A stretch of 64,000 nt of DNA from Chryseobacterium geocarposphaerae (GTDB lineage: Bacteria > Bacteroidota > Bacteroidia > Flavobacteriales > Weeksellaceae), in NCBI RefSeq assembly GCF_002797535.1, contig NZ_PGFD01000001.1, positions 2,108,001-2,172,000 of the forward strand, given 5' to 3'. The notes below the pieces were generated by a model that was not told where the DNA came from, did not search any database, and saw only the letters and a program-made list of their open reading frames with translations. The stretch's first letter is position 1. Every line of letters begins with the position of its first letter. Position numbers and translations under genes: made by a program. Positions 33,615 to 42,062 of the stretch are shown piece after piece.

Positions 33615-34637
33615 CTAAGAAACAAGAAGACTGCATCCCCGAATATCCGAATGATCTATTCTTCCCAACACCTGAAATTTGTTTCCGATTATTTTACCCA
33701 AATCCTGAGTGGCTATAAATGAACACGAATGAATATTGGCTAAATCAATAATATTAATGGCCCCGGTTCTTCCTTCCTTTTCGTAAGCAAAGGGATCTTC
33801 AGCATTTCTAATCATCACTTTCATCCAATTCGGACAATCATATTCGTTGTTTCCTAATGAATAAGCCTGAGAAAGAAGCTCAGTCATAGAATATTCCGAA
33901 TAAATTTTATCTGTTTTAAAACCGTTCTTTAAAATCTCAAGTAATTCATCTTTTGTCATTTCTTCTTTTCTTCCTTTCATTCCGCCGGTTTCAATGACGA
34001 CGAGATTTTCAAGAAGATTCATAGATTCCTCACTTCGCTCGGAATGACAGTAATCTAGAAAGTCCAGTAACGCAAAGGAAACTCCAAAAAGAATTACTTT
34101 CTTATTTTTTATAGTATTTAATAATTCAAATAAATCTGAGTGATTATAAAGAAAATATCCGTTTTCAGGTTTGGCAGATTTTTTCATTAAGTAATCTACC
34201 ATATAAATCAATGACGAATTTTGTCTTTCAAGATAACTTGGCAGCAATCCTAAAAATATAAAATCTTCCGGCTTTCCGATAAATTTTTCAAAACTTTTAT
34301 AAATACTTTCCTGATATATACTCTCGTCGGCAATGAAATGTTTTGACAAATTCATCTGAGTCGTTCCGGAACTCTGAAAAAAAAGATCAGCCGTTACATT
34401 TCTATCAACCACTTTATGATTTTTAAACATTTCTATGGGAAGAAACGGGATTTTCTCCAGGCTTGTCACCTCATCAGGCTTTATATTGAGATAGCTGACA
34501 AAATTTCTATACACCTCTATATTTTCATATTGGTAACGGAAAACTTTTAAAGATTCAGCCAAAAAGTCCTGCTCTGTTTGTATGTCAAATATTGTACGCA
34601 ATTTTCTAAAATTTATTATTAACTCAAAATGAGACAC
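33615..34637 (-). CDS. LuxE-like acyl-protein synthetase with an in-frame repeat insertion
   Basis: This protein belongs to the LuxE/phenylacetate-CoA-ligase-like adenylating group: FFQSSGTTQMNLSKH is the nucleotide-binding loop, FGVSFALLDFLD and IETGGMKGRKEEMTKDEL are family blocks, followed by YSMTELLSQAYS. In bacteria such proteins often serve O-antigen or fatty-acyl transfer, but none of those genes adjoin. Residues 197-205 (CHSERSEES) are encoded by a REP-like sequence lying inside the gene. The GTG at 34637 is the frame's first start; homologues would fit better with a start near residue 13 (TTG at 34601). Confidence 0.8.
   Translation of the reverse strand: MSHFELIINFRKLRTIFDIQTEQDFLAESLKVFRYQYENIEVYRNFVSYLNIKPDEVTSLEKIPFLPIEMFKNHKVVDRNVTADLFFQSSGTTQMNLSKHFIADESIYQESIYKSFEKFIGKPEDFIFLGLLPSYLERQNSSLIYMVDYLMKKSAKPENGYFLYNHSDLFELLNTIKNKKVILFGVSFALLDFLDYCHSERSEESMNLLENLVVIETGGMKGRKEEMTKDELLEILKNGFKTDKIYSEYSMTELLSQAYSLGNNEYDCPNWMKVMIRNAEDPFAYEKEGRTGAINIIDLANIHSCSFIATQDLGKIIGNKFQVLGRIDHSDIRGCSLLVS
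34023..34048. repeat. REP-like arm within the luxE-like coding sequence
   Basis: The minus-strand sequence GTCATTCCGAGCGAAGTGAG and six further bases is one arm of the repeat family seen at 2234, 29738 and 33479. It is read in frame as HSERSEES within residues 197-205. Confidence 0.85.
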
Positions 34638-34645
34638 TTACATCT

Positions 34646-34741
34646 ATGAAGAAAAATTTTAATCATTTCTTAATATTGAAAGTAAATTTTGGTAAAATTC
34701 TTGCAATTAATTCACCGGAATATGGATTAAAAACAGGATGA
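34646..34741 (+). CDS. candidate 31-residue small protein or part of a short transcript
   Basis: An ATG at 34646 opens a 31-codon frame (MKKNFNHFLILKVNFGKILA and 11 more) between luxE-like and lpxH genes, both on the other strand. Twenty bases after its stop is a perfect hairpin with a T run that can only serve a plus-strand transcript. No -7 box is evident upstream. Whether the transcript is a small RNA or encodes this peptide cannot be told. Confidence 0.3.
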   Translation: MKKNFNHFLILKVNFGKILAINSPEYGLKTG

Positions 34742-34760
34742 ATTAACTTTCTATCCGAAG

Positions 34761-34790
34761 ATTACCTCAGTATGAGGTAATTTTTTTTTA
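34761..34790 (+). terminator. orphan plus-strand terminator
   Basis: ATTACCTCA / TGAGGTAAT (34761-34769, 34773-34781) followed by nine T. On the minus strand there is no T run after the stem, so it does not fit lpxH. Confidence 0.75.
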
Positions 34791-35561
34791 TTTTTTTCCG
34801 AAAGTTTTTAGTTCAAAATCTTTTTCAAAAACGCCATAGGTGAAATACGATATCCAGTCTCCCAGATTGATATACTTCGCTTTTCCCTGCAGGTCCAAAA
34901 CCATCGGAAGGTGACGATGTCCGTAAATAAAATAATCAATCTTTTCGGTTTCCAGTTTCTTTTTAGAATAGATAATTAAAAATTCCTTGTCTTCTCCTAA
35001 AAACTCTTTGTCTTCATCCCCAGAAATCATTTTGTTTTTCTGTGACATATACAATGCTATTTTCATTGCAATATCCGGATGTAGCCATTTGAAAAACCAT
35101 TGAGCCACAGGATTCGTAAAGACTTTTTTCATTCTCTTGTACCCTTTATCTCCCGGTCCCAAACCATCTCCATGGGCTAAAAGAAACTGTTTCCCACCCA
35201 TTTCAAAGTATTGCTTTTTATAAAAAACCGTACATCCGATTTCTTCTTCTAGATAATCTTTCATCCACAAATCATGGTTACCCACAAAGAAATAAATATG
35301 AATTCCACGATCTTTTAATTCAGCAATTTTCCCTAAAACACGAACATAGCCTTTTGGAATTACATGCTTCCATTCGTGCCAGAAATCGAACAGATCCCCC
35401 ATTAAAAACAAAACCTGAGCATCATGCTTGATCTCATCCATCCATCTGATAAAACGCTCTTCACGAATTTTGCTTTCCTTAGGATTGGGCGCACCAAAAT
35501 GCTGATCTGAAGCGAAATATACTTTTTTTCCAGGCTCTAAATTGATGGTCGTCTTTAACAC
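34788..35561 (-). CDS. lpxH: UDP-2,3-diacylglucosamine diphosphatase
   Basis: LpxH removes UMP from UDP-diacylglucosamine to give lipid X in lipid A synthesis. The calcineurin-like metal motifs are in order: FASDQHFG (Asp, His), LMGDLFDFWHEW, FVGNHDLW, LLAHGDG and YGHRHLP. The 257-residue length is normal for the Bacteroidota form. It starts 15 bases after queD on the same strand, so queD and lpxH are likely an operon. Its 3' end abuts the T run of an orphan plus-strand terminator. Confidence 0.93.
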   Translation of the reverse strand: MLKTTINLEPGKKVYFASDQHFGAPNPKESKIREERFIRWMDEIKHDAQVLFLMGDLFDFWHEWKHVIPKGYVRVLGKIAELKDRGIHIYFFVGNHDLWMKDYLEEEIGCTVFYKKQYFEMGGKQFLLAHGDGLGPGDKGYKRMKKVFTNPVAQWFFKWLHPDIAMKIALYMSQKNKMISGDEDKEFLGEDKEFLIIYSKKKLETEKIDYFIYGHRHLPMVLDLQGKAKYINLGDWISYFTYGVFEKDFELKTFGKK

Positions 35562-35576
35562 CGTTTTCGTTTTAAA

Positions 35577-36023
35577 TTACTGATTATCTTCTGCAAACCA
35601 CTCTCCGTAAGAGTTTTCTGTTTCATGAAGTTTAAGATAAGCCAAAGAAATTCCTTCCGGAAGTCTAGATTTTATTTTTGCTGCAATAGCGTATAACATA
35701 TTTTCGCAAGTTGGCTGGAATGAACAATAAATCACTTTATGTCCCTGATTTTCCAACCCTTCTCCCAATTCTTTATGGGGAGAAAGTGCATTAATCATTA
35801 CCGCATGATCCCAAACGTCCACAATTTCAGATTTTACAATTGTTTTAATATCGCCAAAATCTACCACCATCCCATTTTTAGGGTTTTCCAAATCATTAAT
35901 CGGCTTTCCTTTCACTGTTACGAATAGTTTATAGGAATGCCCATGCATATTTTTACATTTTCCGTCGTAATTGTACAGCACATGAGCTGTTTCGAATGTA
36001 AAAATTTTTGTAATACGTATCAT
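35577..36023 (-). CDS. queD: 6-carboxy-tetrahydropterin synthase family protein
   Basis: This 148-residue T-fold enzyme belongs to the QueD/PTPS family, which converts dihydroneopterin triphosphate in the queuosine pathway. Zinc-binding histidines lie in FETAHVLYNYDGKCKNMHGHSYK (His14, 28 and 30) with the catalytic Cys at residue 24, and WDHAVMINA and PTCENMLYAIA are family blocks. The remaining que genes are not nearby. A -7 box lies only four bases before its ATG. Confidence 0.92.
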   Translation of the reverse strand: MIRITKIFTFETAHVLYNYDGKCKNMHGHSYKLFVTVKGKPINDLENPKNGMVVDFGDIKTIVKSEIVDVWDHAVMINALSPHKELGEGLENQGHKVIYCSFQPTCENMLYAIAAKIKSRLPEGISLAYLKLHETENSYGEWFAEDNQ

Positions 36024-36027
36024 GGTG

Positions 36028-36035
36028 CAAAGATA
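36028..36035 (-). promoter_or_regulatory. -7 box TATCTTTG of queD-lpxH
   Basis: Exact TAnnTTTG match four bases before the ATG at 36023. Confidence 0.55.
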
Positions 36036-36083
36036 AGGAATTTGAGTTTTGAATTTATCTTATCATTTACGAAAGCATCATTC

Positions 36084-36467
36084 TTACAATTTATCCAGCC
36101 AATCACTCTCCAATCTTTTAATCCTTTGTGTTTCTACATCTACCAAAACCCAAAGCGTACTGGAATCCACCACCAGCTGATCATTGCAGTAAAACTCAAC
36201 TTTTCTCGGCTGACGAATTCCTTCAGGAGCTTTCGGATAGGTTTTTATGGTGACAATATCGTTGAGATATACCTGTTTTTTATACTGAATATGATGATCG
36301 AGAAGCATCCATGCGAATTCTGAAAATTCGGTTTTATGTTTTACGAAGTCCCAGTGTTCCCCTGCAATTTCTTCCACCCAATGAACATACTGCACATTGT
36401 TAACATGATTATTTCCATCAATATGCTCTTCCGTAACTTGTATTTGTTTTTCAAAAATCAAACTCAT
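36084..36467 (-). CDS. acyl-CoA thioesterase (hot-dog fold)
   Basis: This 127-residue 4HBT-type thioesterase has the expected N-terminal motif VTEEHIDGNNHVNNVQYVHWVEEIA with the catalytic Asp/Asn region, then LDHHIQYKKQVYLNDIV. The frame is open 24 codons further upstream, but a terminator for aceA (36500-36531) lies in that extension, so the ATG at 36467 (MSLIFEKQ) is the start. The physiological acyl-CoA is unknown. Confidence 0.88.
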   Translation of the reverse strand: MSLIFEKQIQVTEEHIDGNNHVNNVQYVHWVEEIAGEHWDFVKHKTEFSEFAWMLLDHHIQYKKQVYLNDIVTIKTYPKAPEGIRQPRKVEFYCNDQLVVDSSTLWVLVDVETQRIKRLESDWLDKL

Positions 36468-36499
36468 CTTCTTCAAATATTTACTCAAAAATAAGACAT

Positions 36500-36531
36500 A
36501 AAAAGCAAAACCTTCCCGAAATTGAGAAGGT
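36500..36531 (-). terminator. terminator of aceA
   Basis: ACCTTC (36510-36515) / GAAGGT (36526-36531), followed on the minus strand by TTTGCTTTTTATG; 35 bases after the aceA stop. Confidence 0.7.
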
Positions 36532-36566
36532 CCTGACAATAAAATTTATTTAAAAAATGGAACTTT

Positions 36567-37847
36567 CTAATGAAATTGCGCCGTCTCTGTGGAATCTTTC
36601 ATTGCCACCGTTGCAGAAGAACCATTGGTTACAATATTCTGAACCTCATCGAAATACCCTGTCCCTACAAAAGATTGGTGTTTTACCGCTCTGAACCCCT
36701 GTTTCTGCAAAGCAAATTCACGTTCCTGGAGCTCAGAATATCCTGCCATTCCTTTTTCTTTATAAGCTAAGGCAAGTTCAAACATTGCTGTATTCAATGC
36801 ATGGAAACCTGCCAAAGTAATAAACTGGAATTTATAACCCATTTTCGCCAATTCTTCGCGGAAATTAAGCATTTCATCCACACTCAATTTTGCCGCCCAG
36901 TTGAAAGACGGTGAGCAATTATAAGCCAGCATTTTATCCGGAAATTTTGCATGAATTCCTTCTGCAAATCTTTTCGCCTGCTCCAGATCAGGATTTGATG
37001 TTTCCATCCAGATCAGATCTGCGTATGGTGCATAGGATAATCCTCTGTCAATTCCCTGTTCCACTCCATTTTTCACCACATAAAATCCTTCGGAAGTTCT
37101 TTCTCCTGTCACAAATTTTTTATCCCTGTCATCGATATCCGAAGTAAGCAAATCTGCTGCATCAGCATCTGTTCTGGCTATAATTAAAGTAGGAACTCCC
37201 AAAACATCTGCTGCCAAGCGAGCCGAAATTAATTTATTCACCGCTTCCTGGGTTGGAACCAATACTTTTCCACCCAAATGACCGCATTTTTTAGCAGAAG
37301 ACAACTGATCTTCAAAATGTACCGCAGCTGCTCCTGCCTCAATCATTTGCTTCATTAATTCATAAGCATTTAAATTTCCTCCAAAACCAGCTTCCGCATC
37401 CGCAATGATCGGAACCAGATACTCTTTTTCACCGCCTCCACTCACCGATTGAACCTGATCCGCTCTTAGTAAAGCATTATTTATTTTTTTCACCACTGAA
37501 GGAACTGAGTTCGCCGGATACAACGACTGATCAGGGTACATTTCTCCGGATAAGTTTGCATCTGCAGCCACCTGCCATCCTGAAAGATAAATTGCTTCCA
37601 GTCCTGCATCAACTTCCTGTACTGCCTGATTTCCGGTTAATGCTCCCAATCCGGCAATAAAATCCTGAGTGGTTAATTTGTTCCAGAATTTTTTTGACAT
37701 TTCTGTTGCAATCGTATAATCTAATTTATAAGAACCACGAAGTTTCAGCACATCTTCTGCCGTATAAGGCCTTTTCACACCTTTCCAACGTGGATTTTCA
37801 AGCCAGTCTTTTTCTATTTCCCGGATTTGTTCTTGTTTTGTTTTCAT
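36567..37847 (-). CDS. aceA: isocitrate lyase
   Basis: Isocitrate lyase cleaves isocitrate to glyoxylate and succinate, the first step of the glyoxylate bypass. The signature [16 protein letters not shown] contains the catalytic Cys; also [13 protein letters not shown] with metal-binding Asp and [11 protein letters not shown]. The 426-residue length is normal. It lies 230 bases downstream of aceB on the same strand, with a REP-like repeat between them and no terminator, so it is probably read from the aceB promoter. Confidence 0.97.
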   Translation of the reverse strand: MKTKQEQIREIEKDWLENPRWKGVKRPYTAEDVLKLRGSYKLDYTIATEMSKKFWNKLTTQDFIAGLGALTGNQAVQEVDAGLEAIYLSGWQVAADANLSGEMYPDQSLYPANSVPSVVKKINNALLRADQVQSVSGGGEKEYLVPIIADAEAGFGGNLNAYELMKQMIEAGAAAVHFEDQLSSAKKCGHLGGKVLVPTQEAVNKLISARLAADVLGVPTLIIARTDADAADLLTSDIDDRDKKFVTGERTSEGFYVVKNGVEQGIDRGLSYAPYADLIWMETSNPDLEQAKRFAEGIHAKFPDKMLAYNCSPSFNWAAKLSVDEMLNFREELAKMGYKFQFITLAGFHALNTAMFELALAYKEKGMAGYSELQEREFALQKQGFRAVKHQSFVGTGYFDEVQNIVTNGSSATVAMKDSTETAQFH

Positions 37848-37916
37848 ATTATTTTAGATTTAAAATTTAAGATTGTTAGGTTTTAGATTCGAGTTACGAG
37901 ATTCGGGTTATTCGTT

Positions 37917-38052
37917 CCGTCAGTTCGAGTAAAAATTATTTGTAATGAAATGAAGAATAATTTTGTATCGAGAACTTTATTTTTAAGCCTTTTTAAACTT
38001 TTTATTAAAAACTTCTCGATACGATTTTTTCAAAATCTACTCGAAGTGACGG
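37917..38052. repeat. second-family inverted repeat between aceB and aceA
   Basis: Arms about 37917-37977 and 38009-38052: CCGTCAGTTCGAGT with TTTGTATCGAGAACTT pairs with AACTTCTCGATACGATTTTT and ACTCGAAGTGACGG. The sequence differs from the HSERSEES-type REP family. It could form a large stem in the aceBA mRNA. Confidence 0.75.
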
Positions 38053-38077
38053 GGTAGAAAATATTTCATCTTACCAC

Positions 38078-39652
38078 CTATATAAATGGATAAGCTTTGA
38101 GCGTAAGAAATTCTGTAAAGTCTTCACAGAAGATCAGTTCATTAAAAAGTTCTTTTGCCAGACCGAATTTTCCGTTTTTAAATCGTTCTGAACCGACATA
38201 TTTTTCAATACGTTCCAGTTCTTCAAATTCCCATTGAAGAATCATTTCTCTTGTCAGAGTTCTGTCATCACTTAAAACTGCTTCATTTTTCAGCCATTGC
38301 CAAACCTGAGTTCTTGATATTTCCGCTGTTGCTGCATCTTCCATTAGATTATAAATCGCAGCCGCCCCAACTCCCATCAGCCAGGATTCAATGTACAGGA
38401 TTCCGACATTGATATTTTTCCGAACCCCTTTTTCCGTAATTTCTCCTTTGGGAATTTCAAGCAAATCATTTTCTGTAATCTGATAATTGAATTTTTTATC
38501 AATCTGGTTCTTAAAAGGCATAAACTGGTCGAAAATACTTTTGGCTACGGAAACCAAAGCAGGATGCGCCACCCAGGTTCCATCGTGACCATTTTTCACT
38601 TCTCTTTCTTTATCGCTTCTCACTTTTCCGAAAGCAATACTGTTGGCTTCGTAATCGTTTTTAATCGGAATTTGTGCCGCCATTCCGCCGATCGCATGGA
38701 CGTTTCTTTTATGACAAATTTCGATCACTCTTTTTGAGTAAGCACTCATAAAAGGAGAAGTCATCGTCACCTGGTCCCTGTCCGGAACGATAAACTCAGG
38801 AAGGTTTCTGAATTTTTTGATGTATGAAAAAATATAATCCCAACGACCACAATTCAAACCAGAACTGTGTTCTCTTAATTCAAATAAAGTTTCATCGATT
38901 TGAAACGAAGCAGTAATGGTTTCTATTAAAACAGTTGCTTTAATGGTCCCTTGTGAAATTCCCAGGTAATTTTGCGAAAACACGAAAACATCATTCCACC
39001 AACGGGCTTCTTTGTAATGCTCTAATTTTGGAAGATAAAAATAGGGGGCATTTCCATTTTGCAAGAGCTTTTCCGCATTTCTGAAAAAATAAATTCCAAA
39101 ATCAATTAATGAAGCCGAAGTCTGCTCTTCATTGATTTCAATATGTTTTTCATTTAAATGCAGTCCACGTGGACGAACTAATAAGACCGCTGTTTTTTCA
39201 TTCAGCTGATAAGATTTCCCATTTTCATTTGTAAAATCAATTTTTCTGTTGATGGCATCGGAAAGATTAAGCTGCCCTTCCATACAGTTTCTCCATGTGG
39301 GAGAATTACTGTCTTCGAAATCTGCCATAAAAGTGGAAGCTCCGGAATTCAACGCGTTAATAATCATTTTACGATCAACAGGTCCTGTAATTTCCACTCT
39401 TCTATCCAACAAATCTTCAGGAAGCGAAGCACAGACCCAATCACCATTTCTGATTTCTTGAGTTTCTGATAAAAATTTCGGAAGTATTCCTTTATCGAAT
39501 TCCTGCTGAGCTTTTTTCCTTTCCTCTAACAGCTCCAATCTTTCCGGATTAAAGTTCTGATGAAGCTCCACCAAAAAATCGATTAAATCATTGCTGAAAA
39601 TTTCTTCAAACCGCTGTTCCGCCTTTATTTTTAGTTGAGTTTTAGTTTCCAT
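38078..39652 (-). CDS. aceB: malate synthase A
   Basis: Malate synthase condenses glyoxylate and acetyl-CoA to malate, the second step of the glyoxylate bypass. Motifs of the A form are FMADFEDSNSPTWRNCMEGQ with the metal ligands, VLLVRPRGLHL, ETITASFQIDETLFELREHSSGLNCGRWDYIFS, and IPIKNDYEAN. The 524-residue protein starts at the ATG at 39652; the frame runs 17 codons further but past the promoter box. It is divergent from its likely regulator gene. Confidence 0.96.
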   Translation of the reverse strand: METKTQLKIKAEQRFEEIFSNDLIDFLVELHQNFNPERLELLEERKKAQQEFDKGILPKFLSETQEIRNGDWVCASLPEDLLDRRVEITGPVDRKMIINALNSGASTFMADFEDSNSPTWRNCMEGQLNLSDAINRKIDFTNENGKSYQLNEKTAVLLVRPRGLHLNEKHIEINEEQTSASLIDFGIYFFRNAEKLLQNGNAPYFYLPKLEHYKEARWWNDVFVFSQNYLGISQGTIKATVLIETITASFQIDETLFELREHSSGLNCGRWDYIFSYIKKFRNLPEFIVPDRDQVTMTSPFMSAYSKRVIEICHKRNVHAIGGMAAQIPIKNDYEANSIAFGKVRSDKEREVKNGHDGTWVAHPALVSVAKSIFDQFMPFKNQIDKKFNYQITENDLLEIPKGEITEKGVRKNINVGILYIESWLMGVGAAAIYNLMEDAATAEISRTQVWQWLKNEAVLSDDRTLTREMILQWEFEELERIEKYVGSERFKNGKFGLAKELFNELIFCEDFTEFLTLKAYPFI

Positions 39653-39680
39653 AACATACTGATTTTGTGATTCAACATTA

Positions 39681-39688
39681 CAAACATA
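39681..39688 (-). promoter_or_regulatory. -7 box TATGTTTG of aceBA
   Basis: Exact TAnnTTTG match 28 bases before the aceB start. The palindromic site at 39707-39722 covers the expected -33 region. Confidence 0.6.
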
Positions 39689-39706
39689 AATAAAAATTTT
39701 CACAAA

Positions 39707-39722
39707 TAGCGAACGTTCGCTA
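39707..39722. promoter_or_regulatory. operator: perfect 16-base palindrome TAGCGAACGTTCGCTA
   Basis: Contains GCGA-N4-TCGC. It lies 18 bases upstream of the aceB -7 box, where a repressor would block the -33 contact. Assigned to the adjacent XRE regulator by position. Confidence 0.7.
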
Positions 39723-39744
39723 AATTATTTTAAAAAAATATTAT

Positions 39745-39756
39745 GCGAAAAATCGC
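39745..39756. promoter_or_regulatory. second operator: GCGA-AAAA-TCGC
   Basis: Same half-sites and spacing as the palindrome at 39707, with centres 36 bases apart. It lies ten bases upstream of the regulator's own -7 box, implying autoregulation. Confidence 0.65.
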
Positions 39757-39766
39757 TTTTTACTTT

Positions 39767-39774
39767 TATATTTG
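39767..39774 (+). promoter_or_regulatory. -7 box TATATTTG of the XRE regulator gene
   Basis: Exact TAnnTTTG match four bases before the ATG at 39779. Confidence 0.6.
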
Positions 39775-39778
39775 AATT

Positions 39779-41254
39779 ATGAATTCAGACAGCGACTTTA
39801 TTAAAACGGTTTTCGGACTGAAACTAAAACAGCAGAGACAAAAGAAAAATTGGTCTTTACAGGACCTTGCTGTGAAAACAGGATTATCCAAATCATACCT
39901 TAATGAAATCGAAAACGGGAAAAAATATCCGAAACATGATAAGATCATTCAGCTTTCTGAGGCATTGAGCTGCACTTTTGATGATCTGGTTTCCACAAAG
40001 CTGGATAAAAGCTTAGCACCATTCAATGAAATTCTGCAATCTGATTTTTTTAAAGAGATCCCGCTTGAACTTTTCGGAATCAATAAAAACAACTTAATCA
40101 GTATTATTAGCGATGCTCCTAAAAAAGTAACGGCTTTTATCAATGCTCTGATTGAAATTTCACAGAATTATAATTTAGGAAAAGAAAGATTTTATTTTGC
40201 TGTTATGCGTTCCTTCCAGGAATTGTACGATAATTACTTTCCGGAAATTGAGGAAAAAGTTGTGCTGTTTGCCAAAGAAAATCAACTGGAAATCAGTAAA
40301 AATTTACAGTCAGATATTTTAGAGAACATTCTGACTAAAAAATTCAATTACAACATACAAGCAGAAGATTTCGAACGTTATGAAACTTTAGATAAACTCC
40401 GTTCTCTCTTTGTTCCTGAGAAGAAATTATTGCTTTTAAACAAAAAATTAGAGCAAGATCAGAAAACTTTTATTCTTGCCAAAGAGATTGGATTTAATGT
40501 TTTAGAGCTGAAAAATCGTCCGAATACGTATTCATGGCTGGATTTTGGGAGCTTTGAAGAAATATTGAATAATTTTTACGCTTCTTATTTTGCAGGAGCA
40601 TTATTGATTTCAAAGGAGGAAACCATTGAGAAAACTTCCGAATTTTTCTTAGAGAATGAATGGAAACCTTCCAGTTTTGAAAATTTAATCGAAAATTTCA
40701 CCCATTCTCCTGAAACCTTTTATTATCGGTTAACCAATATTCTTTCTTCCGAATTAGGAATTAAAGATCTGTTTTATTTATGCCTGGTTAAAAAGAAAAA
40801 TTCAGACAAAATACAGATCTTAAAGGAATTACATTTAAACCATCAACAGGCTCCACATGCTAATGCCACCAACGAACATTATTGCAGAAGATGGATTGCC
40901 GTAAAAAACCTTCATCATCTAAAGGAAAATGAAACATTGACAGATGCTCAAATTTCACATTACAAAGATCAGGGTTTCAGTTACCTGGTAATTTCTACCT
41001 CCCAGAAAAATCCATTTTCTGATGGAAGCAACAGAAGTTATTGTTTAGGAATTTTGCTGAATTCACAAACTATTAAAAAAATTAACTTCATCAAATCGCC
41101 TACCCTGAAAACCATCAATGTGGGAGTAACCTGCGAATCCTGCAGTATCGCCGACTGTGAAGTAAGACAAGCACCACCTGTCCGCCTGGAAAAGGAATAT
41201 TTCAATTCCAGCATGAAGAATTCCATTGAAAGATTGAGGAAAGATATTTTGTAG
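39779..41254 (+). CDS. XRE-family regulator of the RamB/ScfR type
   Basis: This 491-residue protein has an N-terminal helix-turn-helix (residues about 14-70, NWSLQDLAVKTGLSKSYLNEIENGKKYP), a middle domain related to ImmA/IrrE (DUF955), and a C-terminal DUF2083-like part with C452-x2-C455-x4-C460 followed by RQAPP. The HExxH of active ImmA is replaced by K235-E236-I-G-F239, so no peptidase activity is expected; in this family the domain senses metabolites such as acyl-CoA. RamB in Corynebacterium represses aceA and aceB, and here the gene faces aceB. It likely controls the glyoxylate genes and itself. Confidence 0.85.
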   Translation: MNSDSDFIKTVFGLKLKQQRQKKNWSLQDLAVKTGLSKSYLNEIENGKKYPKHDKIIQLSEALSCTFDDLVSTKLDKSLAPFNEILQSDFFKEIPLELFGINKNNLISIISDAPKKVTAFINALIEISQNYNLGKERFYFAVMRSFQELYDNYFPEIEEKVVLFAKENQLEISKNLQSDILENILTKKFNYNIQAEDFERYETLDKLRSLFVPEKKLLLLNKKLEQDQKTFILAKEIGFNVLELKNRPNTYSWLDFGSFEEILNNFYASYFAGALLISKEETIEKTSEFFLENEWKPSSFENLIENFTHSPETFYYRLTNILSSELGIKDLFYLCLVKKKNSDKIQILKELHLNHQQAPHANATNEHYCRRWIAVKNLHHLKENETLTDAQISHYKDQGFSYLVISTSQKNPFSDGSNRSYCLGILLNSQTIKKINFIKSPTLKTINVGVTCESCSIADCEVRQAPPVRLEKEYFNSSMKNSIERLRKDIL

Positions 41255-41309
41255 TTTTTGGTTTCCGGTATCTATCTAAATTTATATTTTAGTGCTTTAA
41301 AACACACAA

Positions 41310-41963
41310 ATGATTTTAGATCTCTTATTTCCAAACCGTTGCATCCACTGCAACCGAATTATTGACGGTAATTTACCTGTCTGTAATCTTTGCTTTGAGC
41401 AAATCCACTTTACTCATTTTAATTATTTTGAAAACAATTATCTTAAAGAAAGATGCAAATTATTATTTCCTATTGAGAACGCTTTTGCTTTGATGCAATT
41501 TGAAAAAGAAAATCTGAGCCGGAAAATTATACATGAACTAAAATATAAAAGCAGAGAAAAAATCGGAAAAACTATTGCCGACTGGACCATTGAACGGTTA
41601 GATTTTAAAAACGAAAAACCGGATGTATTGGTTTCTGTTCCTTTACATCCCAAAAAACTGAAAGAAAGGGGCTATAATCAACTGCACTTATTTACAGAAA
41701 CTTTATCTAAGTTTTATGAAATTCCATTTAGTCATGATTTAATCAAAAGAAATCATTATTCAAAAGCTCAGGCTTTGAAAGACAAACAGCATCGATTGGA
41801 TACGGAAAATACTTTTTCTATTAGCAAAAGTATTTCAGGGAAACATGTTTTATTAATTGATGATGTTTTCACTACAGGAAATACTTTATCAACTATTGCA
41901 TGGGAAATTTTAAAGGCAGGAGATAATACAGTGAGTATTCTTATTATGGCGATTGATGTTTAA
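41310..41963 (+). CDS. ComF-family phosphoribosyltransferase-like protein
   Basis: This 217-residue protein has the ComF layout: an N-terminal zinc ribbon (C11-x2-C14 and C25-x2-C28) and a C-terminal phosphoribosyltransferase domain with the PRPP loop VLLIDDVFTTGNTLST. Also typical are VPLHPKKLKERGYNQL and RNHYSKAQALKDKQHRL. ComF is needed for DNA uptake in competent bacteria, though many homologues are in non-competent species. It is the first of two plus-strand genes after the regulator. Confidence 0.92.
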   Translation: MILDLLFPNRCIHCNRIIDGNLPVCNLCFEQIHFTHFNYFENNYLKERCKLLFPIENAFALMQFEKENLSRKIIHELKYKSREKIGKTIADWTIERLDFKNEKPDVLVSVPLHPKKLKERGYNQLHLFTETLSKFYEIPFSHDLIKRNHYSKAQALKDKQHRLDTENTFSISKSISGKHVLLIDDVFTTGNTLSTIAWEILKAGDNTVSILIMAIDV

Positions 41964-42062
41964 AAATTATGAGCTTCGTGTTTCGAGATTAGAGTTTAAT
42001 TGGTAAGACATCAATTTCAGCTCTATTTTCTGAAATCTTTTTCTTAATTTTCCAACAAACTA

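Noticed and set aside
36468..36539. Longer N terminus for the thioesterase
   Set aside because: The extra codons contain the aceA terminator and no family similarity.
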